Part shown: positions 11,195 to 22,604 of the stretch, piece by piece
How the letters are laid out: each line of letters begins with the position of its first letter
Numbering within the stretch: position 1 is the stretch's first letter
NCBI GenBank assembly: GCA_000697355.1
Contig: JNEN01001166.1
Span: 1-64,000, forward strand
DNA length: 64,000 nt
Direction: 5' to 3'
Origin: Syncephalastrum monosporum B8922
Taxonomy: Eukaryota > Mucoromycota > Mucoromycetes > Mucorales > Syncephalastraceae
Notes under the pieces: model-generated
The model's database searches: none
Told to the model about the DNA's origin: nothing
The model's input: the letters and a program-made list of their open reading frames with translations, nothing else
Program-made: the position numbers and the translations under genes

Positions 11195-14150
11195 ACAAGA
11201 GGATCTACACTATGTACAAGGATATGTATAGGAACAAATAGAATGTACGTGGTGGGTCAGATTTGCACACCAGGTGTATGTGCTCTCCGCAATAGGCTTA
11301 GTGCCTTATTTTAGCGTCGTACCCAATTCAGCCCATATTTGCCTTCATCAGGAAGATCATCACGTCATCATCCCCACATAAATGATACACATCCTATCAT
11401 TTCCTTCCATCCTCTTATACCGCTCTCTGTTTCTCCTATAGCCTATCGTTGTACATACTGCAAAGAGCTGAGCAGTCATGGAGCTGCTTTATTGTACTGT
11501 TTACATTCAAAATAATGCTTTCGTTCATGCTAACGGCGTTTAAATATGCTGCTTTTTTTGTAGCAATCGGACCTCTCCGAGAGCCAACATATTTAGTGAA
11601 ATAGGCATTTTGCTGCCGGTCAAATCAGACAACAATCAAGTCAAACTGGTAGACGGATACTAAAAGCTTTAGATTCATCTTCCTGTGAGCTGTGAAAAAG
11701 ATTCAGACTATCTGGAGCAATACACACACCCTCCTGACTGATATAAACGACGCTGGCTTTCGAGACGCTCGTCTTGCAACACTGCCTTCCTGGACCTAAA
11801 GTAAAGCGTACAAGGAGCTTCGTTGTATCGCTGCTAGCACTAGCGACGCTAGAGTCAAGACGTTGAAAGCGACGAGTTCACTTTTCTTACTGTATAGACG
11901 AAGATAATAATAGCAATTTGTTAGGTGGCAGGATGCGCCAGTTGGAGTGGTACTTGTATTTGCCATGGCAACGTTTAATTTAGGACTTCTGTAACTGATC
12001 GGTATCATGTTGATAGCTTTGGACTGACCTGTTAAATAAAACTTCATGAAATATAAGGCAATTACATACCAATTCAGCGACCTAGTATTATATGACGCTT
12101 TCTCTGTATTTACGCTACTCTCACTCTTGATCGCGTAACAGCGATCGGTCAAGGTCACGATAGAGGCACGTATATCATCTTCGGCCATAAAGGCGGACTT
12201 TCGTAATTTCACCGATGCCCAGACCGTATACTCGTTTGCGATTATCCTCTCGTACACATACCGCCTTACAGATGAAGTAGCTATCGATGGAATATTAGAT
12301 ATGGAGGTAAAGGAGATAAAAAGGTATATAAGAGCAGTAATGGATATAACAGCATATCAAAATGCATTGAGGAGGTTATCAAGAAAGTTGATGATGTTTC
12401 TTGATAAAATCGGATGTACATAATCAGAAATTAATGCTGACAATAAGTGTACTTATACTGCCTGTGTGAACATTCAGAACTGTTTAGCTGGCCTTGTGAA
12501 ATTACGTCTTCTAATATATCAATGAAGAAAGGGTATATTGTCGACTGTGAGCGGAGCTGCGGAGCACATTTGTACCGAGTTTCGTGCAACTGTCTGTGCA
12601 CTGACCAATTTTCGAGATGATACACCAAACAAGACGGGTCTTTCTGCTAAAAAACGAAGTATAGACATAGGGAAGCTCATCTATTTTTGCTAAAAGTCTG
12701 AGTACATCCAAGGCATAATAGTCGGGGCCTGATTCTCACCAAGTTGCAGCGGTCTGGTATCGAGCCGTTTGCCTTGGGCAAAACAACCATTGCGAAAAAC
12801 CCTTACAAGTACATATCTTACCCTTCTACACCGTCAGTGAGCCCAGTACACAATAGCACAGAAGACAATGGTAAGTGAATGCACAATCATTTTAAATGAA
12901 GAAATCACACATTTGTTCTGCTTTTGGTGCTCTGTACTTGATACACAGAGTGCACGCAGTTAATCGTCCGAAGAAACGCAAGGCGAAAAAAAATAGCCAT
13001 GAAAGCGTTTATTTTCTTGCTTATAACGTGATACTTACTGTTTACAAGATAATCATTCCTTCGATGGAATCACCAAGCTTGCCAAACTTTTATTTGTCAA
13101 GGCGGTGGATACTGCCGAACTTTACGAGCAAGGCTTTTTCACCAACCAAGGGCATTTATCGCGCCATTGAAGTAGAACTGCCAAAGTTGAAAGACGCAAT
13201 GACTCTCACAAAGTTTGGCTTGTTGCTAAACAAACACCAAGAACACTTCGGAAGACGTGTTGCAGAGAGAACAGAAAGTGGAACAGTCTATGGAAGACCA
13301 CTTTTTATGTTTCATCGATGCCCGCGAGGTACTTTTCACGTTCAATCCATAGTGGATTAATTAATCACTTTTTTTTATGAAGAAATTGTAAATGACCAAT
13401 TCAAGCCATCCAAGTAAGATGTCCGAGCACCAAAGGAGGATTGGACCAACATTGGATATGTCAGGAAATCTTCCGGCGACGAAAGTATATTAACAAGGGC
13501 AAGACTGATCGATCGGGTGCGACGCTTGAAAAAGCAATGCTTCTGTCGACGAATTTTTGTATCAGACGGTGCAAAGGTTTATGAACCCTTGTTGTCAAGA
13601 TGGATATTTGGGGTACATCTTGCACTCTTGGACTTGAATTCCATTTGCGTTCCTTCACGTATTTTGCATCCTAACTGAGCTCTCACTGCGTTTCAACCGA
13701 TTCACGTTTTCGTGCTTAAATGAAGATTGGTAACGAGGTGCTACAGCACCCGCTCGATGACTCGATATTCGATAAGTCTACATTTCCTGAGCCGATCACC
13801 GTCGCTGCAACCGAATCATTATCTTTCTTTCGACGTGTTTAAACGAAGAAATAAATCTTTGAAGATATAAGCATAGATAGCAACCAGGTAAGTAAGATTT
13901 GTATCGAAATAGGTTATTGAGCAAAGCAAGCTGAATGTCCATTCGATTGGGGCACTCCAAAATAAAAATAAAAAAAGTTTACTTGTGGTCATTCTTTCGC
14001 ACCTCTCTTTTCATTGTTTATCTCTTTACCCTCTGACGGCGACATGAGGGCTGGCCCCATTTTAAGCCGTGGGAGCGGACTTGGGGGACTGGAGATTAAG
14101 TGGATGTTGTAATGGCCCGTAGCTGTAGGCGAAAGGGCTCACTGACATCC
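11195..14150. other. AT-rich gene-poor stretch
   Basis: About 3 kb with lower GC than the gene regions. Open frames occur (for example 11796-12257 minus, whose first codon is GTG and not ATG), but none shows a domain, conserved motif or convincing splice structure. One ATG-started frame at 12896-13360 is listed separately. No terminal repeats or target duplications were recognised by eye. Confidence 0.4.
12896..13360 (+). CDS. Hypothetical ORF of 154 aa, doubtful
   Basis: An uninterrupted frame starting MKKSHICSAFGALYLIH and ending in VQSIVD. It is rich in basic residues and has no recognised domain. A good splice donor (GTAAGT) lies just upstream at about 12871, so the frame could be part of a longer transcript. 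Codon and base composition are like the surrounding AT-rich DNA and unlike the confirmed genes. It may be a chance ORF or an eroded element. Confidence 0.15.
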   Translation: MKKSHICSAFGALYLIHRVHAVNRPKKRKAKKNSHESVYFLAYNVILTVYKIIIPSMESPSLPNFYLSRRWILPNFTSKAFSPTKGIYRAIEVELPKLKDAMTLTKFGLLLNKHQEHFGRRVAERTESGTVYGRPLFMFHRCPRGTFHVQSIVD

Positions 14151-14189
14151 GGAACACAATCAAAGTGTCAGCCATGGACGAGCCGAAGC

Positions 14190-15475
14190 GAGACCCAGGG
14201 CTTCTGATGATAACGGAATCAAAGCACATAAGTTGGTGGAGGAATCTCCATTTAGCATCACGTACACCGATGACACCGGTCTGCTATACCCTTCTGCTAT
14301 GGGCAAGACTATGATCGAGACAAATCCACATACAAGACATATCCAAACAGTCCTCCTTCATCGCAACACTTGACCGCACAAGATGGACAGGTAATATTCT
14401 ATATCAGCGATATGCATTTCGTAACATTTCTTTTACGTTTCTGTCACAGGCACCGCAGAAAACCCAGCGAACGCGGTCTTGACAGACGAAGCAGCAGATA
14501 CAACTTCAGTGTCAACTTCGGATTCCTCTCAAAATTTCTCAGGTAAAATAAATCAAATGGCTTTTCATACGAAATTGTAACATCCTTTGCAGCTGACTGT
14601 TCTGCAGATGGAGTGTGCTAAAGACGGCAAAATCGTCAAAAATACCGAGAAGGGAAAAGGTATCCAAAGGGGTAAGTGGAAACAAAATATCCCAATTGGG
14701 TGAGGGAAGGGGTGAGGGAAGGGGGGGGAAGCAACTAGAAAACGAGGGGGAAAGGACCAGAAGGAACAAAGCGAAAAAGTACGGATATGGGGGGCTGGTG
14801 AAAACCAGTCTCACAACAGGTGGCAAGGATGAGGATGTTGATTTTCTTTTTCTTTTTGTTCACAAAGCTTGCTTAATGGATCAAGGGAATGCTGGCGTCC
14901 ATAATTCTCCATGGTGTTGACAAGTACGGTCTCGTTGTTTTTGTTCATAATAATCGCACCAGCTTAGCAGTTGGGCGCAGGCATACCGTAGCTGAGGTAA
15001 AAATGTCCAGTCGTCGTTCAGTAACTAACAGGAACTGGTATCCAACTGCTTGCAGCATCGTGTGGATAAGTGCCGCGACGATGATGCTAGAGAGCGGCAT
15101 TTATGATGGAAATGCGCAAGGTATATCAAAGTGGGATCTTGGATTTCAATCACTAATTGATTTTCTTTCCTGAGCAGACATGTTCTCGTACTTGGCGACA
15201 ACACAAAAAAAGTTCGGCTATGCGTCATTGATTACGGTGGTCTTTCCACTGATTCTGATGATGTTCAAAGGATGCTAAAGTAAGCAGTGAATATCATGAC
15301 ACGGAGCAACTTGAAACAACTGACATCTTAATAATTACAGGTTAACCAAGAACATCAAGGAATTGGCGATTTTACACCGGTCTGAAATCGAGGTTCTGTC
15401 GCGGTATGATCTGAAGGATAAGACTGTGGCCAACAAGTTCGCTTGTCGTAAAGGCCCAGTACATCGATCAAAGTA
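14190..15475 (+). pseudogene. Eroded multi-exon coding region, family unknown
   Basis: Several coding-like segments in the same direction are separated by good splice signals but do not join into one open frame. They are KLVEESPFSITYTDDTGLLY followed by a stop (about 14230-14370); an exon bounded by ..GTCACAG and GTAAAATA ending SVSTSDSSQNFS (about 14451-14543); a lysine-rich part with ECAKDGKIVKNTEKGKGIQR (about 14610-14670); and HVLVLGDNTKKVRLCVIDYG (from 15179) with donor GTAAGC at about 15280, followed by LTKNIKELAILHRSEIEV to a stop at about 15475. The pattern suggests a decayed or misread member of a lineage-specific gene family. I do not recognise the family, and no function is proposed. 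Confidence 0.4.
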
Positions 15476-15594
15476 GGAACTGTGGAGTGGCATTCAAAGT
15501 AAAAAAAAAAAAAAAATGACAGCAATAAAAAATGCTTTGCGCAATCATCGAAAAGAAAAAGAAAAAAAAGAAAACGCAAGACCGGCAGGTCAAC

Positions 15595-15795
15595 CATTCC
15601 AGGCACACTCGTCAACCTCTCAGGCAAACCCGTCAACCTCTCAGGCAAACCCATCAACCTCTCAGGCAAACCCGTCAACCTCTCAGGCACACTCGTCAGC
15701 CTCTCAGGCAAACCCGTCAACCTTTCAGGCAAACCCGTCAACCTCTCAGGCACACTCGTCAACCTCTTAGGCAAACCCGTCAACCTTTCAGGCGA
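15595..15795 (+). repeat. 21-bp minisatellite, about 9.5 copies
   Basis: Direct tandem array with consensus CTCTCAGGCAAACCCGTCAAC. Variants carry CACTC in place of AACCC, CTTTC or CTCTTA in the first half, and single changes such as CATC and GTCAGC. The unit is a multiple of three, so one plus-strand frame reads repeated TSQANPS and the minus strand reads repeated GLPERLT. It follows directly after the stop of the eroded coding region and an A-rich tract, so it is probably non-coding. Confidence 0.95.
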
Positions 15796-16331
15796 TGTTT
15801 TTTTGTCACCAATACCCTAATTTCTGTAGAAAGAAAGCCTTTGGAAGGATTGCGTAATCAAAAACACACGTTTGAATTAGTTGTAATGTGATAACTGACG
15901 TGATTGTCGATCATGCAATCAGCACAAATTTATGCAAAAATTGAGGTTACCCAAGTGCGTAGAAATGATTATCAGTATGGACATGCTGTCAAGATATGGC
16001 ATAGTTTATGAGAATCACTGCTAAGAGTTTTTGCGTGGTCCACGTTATAATGAGATAGAATTGAGGTCTTTGATCGGTGTACCTGACCTGGACAAAACAA
16101 ATACAAACTCACTCACTACACCGGTTCACCCCGCCCATCACCCCTTTGGACGATCGACTTGTCGCGATATCAACTTATCGAGTGAGTACTGTAAAGCCAA
16201 CAGAAGGCACGAAACAAATCCTACTTAGTAAATTCTTATTTGGAAGCATTTGGATGGAAATATGTGGGGGTTTATGTATACAAGCAAGTGGAATTGTGGA
16301 ATTCTGCAAAAGAGAGGTATATATGACAAGA
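15796..16331. other. Spacer, no gene seen
   Basis: About 540 bp between the minisatellite and the 3' end of the RNase H-domain gene. AT-rich; no motif or domain was recognised on either strand. Confidence 0.45.
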
Positions 16332-17643
16332 TCAGCATTTCAAGCTAAAATTACGTAGCTTTGTTTCGTTGTTCATCGCTTTGCCGGCGTAACAATCCGC
16401 CATCATATTTCCCAAGACAAGTGCATGTCCTGGGACGTACATCTGGAACAAAAAAGGGCAAATAAGGATATGGATTATTATACCCACAAAATCACTTACA
16501 AAAGCGGTGAGGCCAGGACGCCTCGCGACCACAGTTTTTAGCATCTTGCTATACTTGTCCTTGACCTTAAGACTATTTGCGTTCTGGACAACGCCAGCAT
16601 GGTCCGAGCAAATCAGGACCGAGGCATCTTTCTTGCACAGCTGGATGGCACAGATGGCAGCCTGATGTATGGAGTGGATGAGTGGATAGACCGGCAGGAT
16701 GCGGTTCCGATTTAGAACTTACAATGTGCTCGCAATCACAGCTGGAGGTGACAACTTTCTTATCCAAGGGCAAACTTCGATTTCTTGGGTCATTCGGACC
16801 GAAATACACGCCACAACCACCACCTCGATTAGAATTTCCATAAGAGCCATCCGTGAAAACGATATCGTCGAAGTGGTGATGGAGATGCTTCAGCTTGAAC
16901 TCAAAGTAATACCGTAACAGCGGACGTTTGAACCCTAGAACCAACAGAATAGGGTGATTAACTTGGGATCGATCAGGGGAATTCATATCTACTTCTTTGC
17001 TTTGCATAATGCTCTACATGGCTGAGATCGACTGCTGGAATGAATGGCTCGGGAATATGTCTTGCCTTAGGTGTTGGTGGAAGAACGGATGCTGGTGGGC
17101 AAGCAGAGGCAATAAACGGGATTTCGGCAGGGGGAGTGGCTTCGGAATCTTCGTCGTCCGATATGACGATTATGTCCATTGGTTCAAGAGGAACGTGGAT
17201 AGGATCAGGCGTGCTTCGAGCCATAGATGGCGATGCAGGCGCTTGGCATGGGAGAAGAGGAGCACAACGGTCATCCATATCCAGTGAGGAGTGATGATGG
17301 ACCGCAGGCGGCAGAAGAACGGGGGGAGGTGGGATGGCCGCATTGCATGCGGTTGGTGACCCGATGACTCGACGACTGGGAGGCCCTTCTGAGCCCCCAA
17401 ATACGTCTTCAAAGAGATCCTCAACCGATGCCTGCACTTTCTCCTCCGTCAGCGACTTATGCACTCGCTGACGCTGCAGAGGAAGAAAGAATAAAAAACA
17501 GAGAAATAAAACGTGAGAACAAACGTATGCAACAGTTGTTTGAATGACAAACGAGTACGTACCTTCATTGAGGGGCCGCTTTGCACACGATGGAGCCCAT
17601 CGTCTATGCGAGCAGCCCTCTTGTCTTTGCCTTTTGTCGCCAT
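16332..17643 (-). CDS. RNase H-domain protein with a SUMO-interaction-like motif
   Basis: Five exons (17563-17643, 16993-17473, 16723-16934, 16500-16661, 16332-16442) join in phase to 348 residues. The C-terminal half is an RNase HI fold: FTDGSYGNSNRGGGCGVYFG with Asp216, Glu256 in CDCEHIAAI, Asp278 in LICSDHAGVV, and Asp328 in VPGHALVLGNMMAD, so all four metal-binding acids and the late His318 are present. The N-terminal half is proline-rich and lacks the hybrid-binding domain of cellular RNase H1. It carries IIVISDDEDSE (residues 128-138), a textbook SUMO-interaction pattern. No reverse transcriptase is fused or adjacent. Likely role: cleavage of RNA in RNA/DNA hybrids, possibly nuclear (basic MATKGKDKRAAR start). 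It could be a domesticated retroelement domain or a diverged RNase H1. Additional upstream exons (17.7-18.0 kb) are possible but did not join in frame. Confidence 0.75.
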
Positions 17644-20524
17644 TGCTATAGATACGTGAGTCAAACAAGAGATTGACGGTGGGATGGAGTTGTTTGCCAT
17701 TGCTTACGAGTATTTCTTTGATTAGTTCGGTCAGACGATCCACTTGAGTCCTGATCACGAGAATTCCTAGAGAATCCAAACAGATTGGACAAGAAGTGCT
17801 TCAAAGGCAGCATGAACAAATGCAGAGAAAGAGTAAAGCACTGACCAACACGGCCCGCAGCAGTATTTCTTCGCACAATTTACACACCCCGCATGACCTT
17901 GTGTTACCCCACCCAAGACGCTGTATATTCTGCTTTTGGTCTTGAATGACACTGGTACTTACCTCACTTGAGCAACTGGGCTTCTCATTCTCTACTTTGT
18001 CTGCATACATGCATACAAACATCTTAAAGGTAATGGCCATACTTGTTTCTCTATATGTACGTAAAGAACTGTGCAACCGACATGATTTATGCAAAAGTAA
18101 CTTGACTCTCAACACCCGGGAGCACGAGGTCCTTGTGAGCTATGCAAAGGAAACTGATGGTTATTTATGTCTCTGATAGCATGTTAGACTTTAACACTAG
18201 CAAAAACAAAGAAAAAGAGAGCCTTAAAGTGCTTCAGCGCGCCATTGACTTGTGGAGTGAGCAGCCAACTTCCTTTTATGGCATCACTTGTTGACAAGGG
18301 CAACACAGACGCACGTTTTCTAGGATACAGCTGATATTTACGGTGACGGCAAAAACAAGCAGCTCTTGTCTCATGGCGCCCAAACCCAAACGTGGACAAG
18401 GTCTTCTTTTGCATTATTTTACCTTTAAGCGCAACGCATCTGGTAAATTCCTGGCCCCAAACAGCAAATTCAAGTATGGGTTTAGATTGTGAGAGAACAT
18501 CTTGAAGCGTTTCGATATCGACATGATCGACTTGTACTAAGAGCATTATCTGAAATTTACTACATAAGTTCTTCTAGTCCCATCTAAGAGACAGTGAAAA
18601 CCATGGCCGGTTTATAAGGCAAAGTACGCTATCGTTTAGTCTTGTATGGCGCTGCATCATCTTGCGTGCCCAAGTTCGAAAGAATGCAATATGTTGCGGT
18701 CAATGAAATGGATCTCTGAAAGTGATTAAGGTGAGGCGACATAGTATGAAGGTCATAAGATCTGGGCAAGTGAAGGTACTTTGGACATTTTTTGTAACTG
18801 GCTATACAGTATATCTCGCACTCCACACAGGTGACGAATCTTGGCTATTCCAAACGAAGTTTCCGTCGTCCTGCTATTGTGTCATACACCGCACTATTTC
18901 TGTTTTCGGAGCCTATAGGGCAATGATTATCTTGCTCGCTATCGATCCTTTTTCGACTGGCATGGGCGAGAAGACTAATAATTTTTTTCTCTCGAATTTG
19001 CAAGTGCCATTCAACGAGATATAGAGAAGGCAGATATATTTTTTTCACGCCTGACATCACTTCCGCAGGACACATACGACATCAATATCAATTTCATAAG
19101 GACTATTTAATGACATACATGTACTGTAGACATACGAGTTGGGCATGTAATATATTACCCATTACGCACGTGTTACAGAGGCGATCACCCCTTGATATAT
19201 GCTCTGTTATTCGTCCCTTGCCTCATCTCTCCGTTGTCGCTTTCATTGTCTCTGCGACGCAAAAAACAGTGTGTTAATTAAAGTAAGTAACAATAATGTC
19301 TATGATACCACCCAAGCACGCGTTATATAAACTTCCATGTGTTTCATATATGCTGTAATACAATCAAAATGGTGATTTGCCCACCAAAATGGCCACTATG
19401 AAGAGCAAACGACAATAGTATATATTTTTCGTGCACAGGAAACAATATTCCTCTGATCAAAACAGGCAAACATTTGATAAGCAATGAGAAATTCAGTTTT
19501 GCGTCTGCAAAAGCGAACGCGGCTAAATAAGTGATGACGAAATCGTTCTTCCAACTCTTTCCTCAACGTTACTCTACCCGTGTGTGGCTTTAAGATCGTC
19601 TAATAGGTCGCTGCTTTGAAAACCTTCTTCCATGATTATCATCGCGATGCTTACCTCTCTTTCAACTGCCTGAGCCATGAGCATTTCTGCGGATGGTTTT
19701 GCTAGCAAAGATAATATAATACAATTTATGCTACAAGCGCCGCGCGCGCGTTACTGCCGCCTCGCCAATGAGTATGTTTCGCGTTGCATAATGCCTGGGC
19801 TACTGACACCGACTACGTTAACATATATGGCCTTTTGCTCGTCCAGACACCTTAGGCAACGTCCAAGCGAATTTATGTGCAACGCTGACATTTACTGATA
19901 GCGGAGAAATGAGGTGAGAAGCGTTTTGTAAGGCACCCTTTTGGTCAGCGCAATACCAGACGGTGTATTTGCCAAATTTGGAGCCACTCGAGACTCAACT
20001 CATAAAACAAGTACTGCCTTGTTCCAGGAGCAACTCTGGAAAGCAAGAAGGCCCTTGTTCTTCACGACGGCCTCAGTGTCGTCCTTGTGAATGTTGCTAC
20101 GGATAGCTGCCGTTTTGGGTGCTACTGTCCATCATGGGAAACCAATGTCTGTTACTTGAGCCTTATGGTGCTGGTGGTAAGAGCTGCCCACGTACCCAGG
20201 TCAGGATAGAAAGAAGGAATAAAAAATAGCACCCACCTTATTAGAAAAAGGGGGTTGTTCGTAAAGCCGGACGGACGCATCAATCTTGCACGCACACATG
20301 AACCGTGCGCTCCCAAGGTTATTATTGATCATTCCCGTTACTCTTCAGAGGCTTGCAACAAACACACTGCACCCTATCACTCATACGTTACTTTTACTGC
20401 TTATCTCCAGATAGCTTGTTCCCAGAAAACAAACAACGCCAAGAGACTGCGTGTGCTTGTTTCAGTCTCCTCTCCCGCTTCCATATTTCACAAGTCGGGA
20501 TTTTGTATGCCCATTCACAGTGTT
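17644..20524. other. Gene-poor stretch
   Basis: About 2.9 kb. Just right of the RNase H gene, minus-strand exon-like pieces flanked by GT/AG occur, including RLTELIKEIL (about 17700-17770) and a cysteine-rich GCVNCAKKYCCGPCW (about 17840-17890); they could be 5' exons or another gene. A 120-aa minus-strand frame at 18184-18546 is listed separately. The rest is AT-rich with no recognisable gene. Confidence 0.4.
18184..18546 (-). CDS. Hypothetical ORF of 120 aa, doubtful
   Basis: ATG-started frame beginning MLLVQVDHVDIETLQDVLSQ. The first 40 residues look like an ordinary soluble protein (alternating hydrophobic and charged, helix-like), while the rest is basic and cysteine-containing and ends in a phenylalanine-rich tail. 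No domain recognised. It might be one exon of a longer gene or chance. Confidence 0.2.
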   Translation of the reverse strand: MLLVQVDHVDIETLQDVLSQSKPILEFAVWGQEFTRCVALKGKIMQKKTLSTFGFGRHETRAACFCRHRKYQLYPRKRASVLPLSTSDAIKGSWLLTPQVNGALKHFKALFFFVFASVKV

Positions 20525-21943
20525 ATGCAGACGGACGACCATGACCAGAAGAAAACAGGCAGCATCGCACTGCCTATAAATGACGACACGGCCGAATCCT
20601 CGCGCTCGACGTCGACGCACTATTTCGACACGGCAGACACTACGTACGGTCGAGGCCATGTCCGCCATTGTCTGCATCGCGCCCGGCCGTATCTTCTCGG
20701 CCTCTCGGTGCGAGTCGCTGGGCTCATTGCCATCGTCGGCGTGCTGATTGGAATTGGGCTCGGGCTGCGCTACACCGAAGGGCTGCCGAGAAGCGAGGAC
20801 GATTCCAGCCTCGTGTTCGACTGGCACGTCGACCCCGCCTCGTATCTTGTGCCTTTCAACCAATCCTTCCAGTACAACGTGTTGCTGGACGGGCACGCCC
20901 ATTCCACTTACAGCGACGGCCGCATGAACGTTCGGCAGCTTTTGGAATGGCATATCGGTCAGTCTAGCTATGCCGCTCAATGCAGCGCTTCTTTTGGTTT
21001 TACTTACCACCGGGAAATATCTTGTAGCCAATGGATATAACGCCGTCATTGTCACGCAAGTATAAAATTAGAAGGTTATGTCAAAAGGGGTTAGCTCACT
21101 GTTTTGTTTCCTTTTCTTTTGCATGACTGCAGCGACCACAACACCATCCAAGGCGGTCTCGCGGCAGAAAAGCTCGCATTAGAAGAATATGCAGGCAACA
21201 TTACTGTGATCCCCGGCATTGAATATTCATGCTGTCGCATCCACATGAACCTGATTGATATCAACGAGTCTATCCCCATCGGACCCCCCGAACCCACCGA
21301 TCAAGAGCTGCAGCAGGTCATTCGGCGTGTCCATGAGCTCGGTGGCCTCGTTATTGTCAATCATATCCCATGGAGCAATACAACCGAAGACGGCTATGAT
21401 CTTCCGCGTCTGCCGAATCACCCGTCCGTAGAGGATCTGATTGCGTGGGGTGTTGACGGCTTTGAAGTCGTGCACGCCGACACATTTGATTATGCTACGT
21501 ACCTCGCCACGGGCAAACACAATCTCATTCAAATGGTCGGCACCGATGTCCACTACCCCGCGACGCCCGCCACGGCGTGGCTGGCTGTCCAGGCCGAGAC
21601 TACGACACGGGCGGGCATCATGCAGGCCATTCGAGCCCGCCGCACCTCGTTCATGGCCGATCCGGCTGGGACCCGCCAGCGCGTCTATCCACCATCGCCT
21701 GCGGCCTACGACAGACTTCTGCCTCTGACCGGCCTGGGATCTTACTTCTCCATGTTCTATACCGAATCCAAGGGTATGTACAGTTTCCAGGGCACCTTTT
21801 GCCAGCCTCAGCGCATGCAGGTGCATGGCAATATCATTGGCTGGTTTATTTTCTGGTGTATCGTCGGCCTGGGTGCCTACGAACTCGTTCGTGCCTTTGT
21901 TCGGTGGGTGACTCACCGGTTGCGGCTGCGTCTTTCCGTATGA
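20525..21943 (+). CDS. Membrane-anchored PHP-domain phosphoesterase
   Basis: Three exons (20525-20957, 21028-21055, 21133-21943) give 423 residues. A cytoplasmic N-terminus is followed by a transmembrane segment (SVRVAGLIAIVGVLIGIGLG), then a PHP metal-dependent phosphoesterase domain: DGHAHSTYSDG (the HxH metal site), IVTDHNTI, PGIEYS, IVNHIPW and MVGTDVH. A second hydrophobic segment (IIGWFIFWCIVGLGAYELV) lies near the C-terminus. The catalytic domain would therefore face the lumen or outside. Known PHP domains hydrolyse phosphate esters using two or three metal ions; the substrate here is unknown. Intron 2 is GC-AG (GCAAGT at 21056) and exon 2 is only 28 nt. An in-frame ATG at 20507 would add six residues. 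The C-terminus is basic (RWVTHRLRLRLSV). Confidence 0.85.
20958..21027 (+). other. Intron 1 of the PHP gene
   Basis: GT..AG intron of 70 nt after WHI. It restores the reading WHIANGYNAVIVTDHN across the 28-nt exon, which matches the PHP family. Confidence 0.85.
21056..21132 (+). other. GC-AG intron in the PHP gene
   Basis: The donor is GCAAGT at 21056 and the acceptor is CTGCAG ending at 21132. Only this splice restores the family motif VTDHNTI; the nearest GT donors break frame. The extended complement to U1 snRNA at positions +3 to +6 is what GC donors usually show. Confidence 0.85.
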
Positions 21944-22604
21944 CTTCTCTCGCATTCAAACCTAGCATCCACCGTGACTACCTTCTCCTTATAAAAATTA
22001 TCTTTGTATACTGCATATGTGTATAGACTGCTGGATCCCATGCAGGAGTCGTACAATGCTGTATGTATTGTAAAAGGTAGATATTATTCATGTATGTACG
22101 TATCTACACTGTCAATTCTTTCAAAAGCATCCATGACTAAACAAACAACCATTTGACATCTGTTATAGACATATTCCATACTATGTCTTACCTGTCCGAT
22201 TGATCGCCTTCGCGATGATGGCGTCATACTCGTCCTGTACTTGGATACCAATGCTCAACCGGGTGTCATTGCCAAGCGGGGAAAAAAGAAGTGGCCGAGG
22301 AGGCGTATCTAAGCCTGAAGTGTGTTTGTTGGTTACATTTTTCAATTTTTGGGTGACAATGAAGAGGCGCAGTAGCTTCTAATGGAAGACTGATTTACCA
22401 AGGGGAAGAGCGAAAACCCTGGTTCAGGGCGGTATACACTGTATACAGTACAACTATACATGGCCCATGTCGCACGCGGAAAACTTTAAAATTGTGAATT
22501 GTAAGCCGCCTAGTTTTCCTCCTGGGAAACAATCCCATTTGCCGTGATAGAAAAAAACCACACCTACACCTGTGTATTATTATAACCGAGACAATTATCG
22601 AACA
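21944..22604. other. Spacer with a short minus-strand coding-like fragment
   Basis: The interval holds the 3' flank of the PHP gene and the promoter of the MerT-like gene. On the minus strand (about 22186-22333) an exon-like segment with acceptor CACTTCAG reads LDTPPRPLLFSPLGNDTRLS and GIQVQDEYDAIIAKAINRTG, then a stop. Its composition looks like real protein, but no complete gene could be built around it; it may be a truncated gene remnant. Confidence 0.35.

Noticed and set aside
11796..12257. A 153-codon open frame on the minus strand
   Set aside because: Its first codon is GTG, there is no nearby ATG, and composition and content are like the surrounding AT-rich non-coding DNA.
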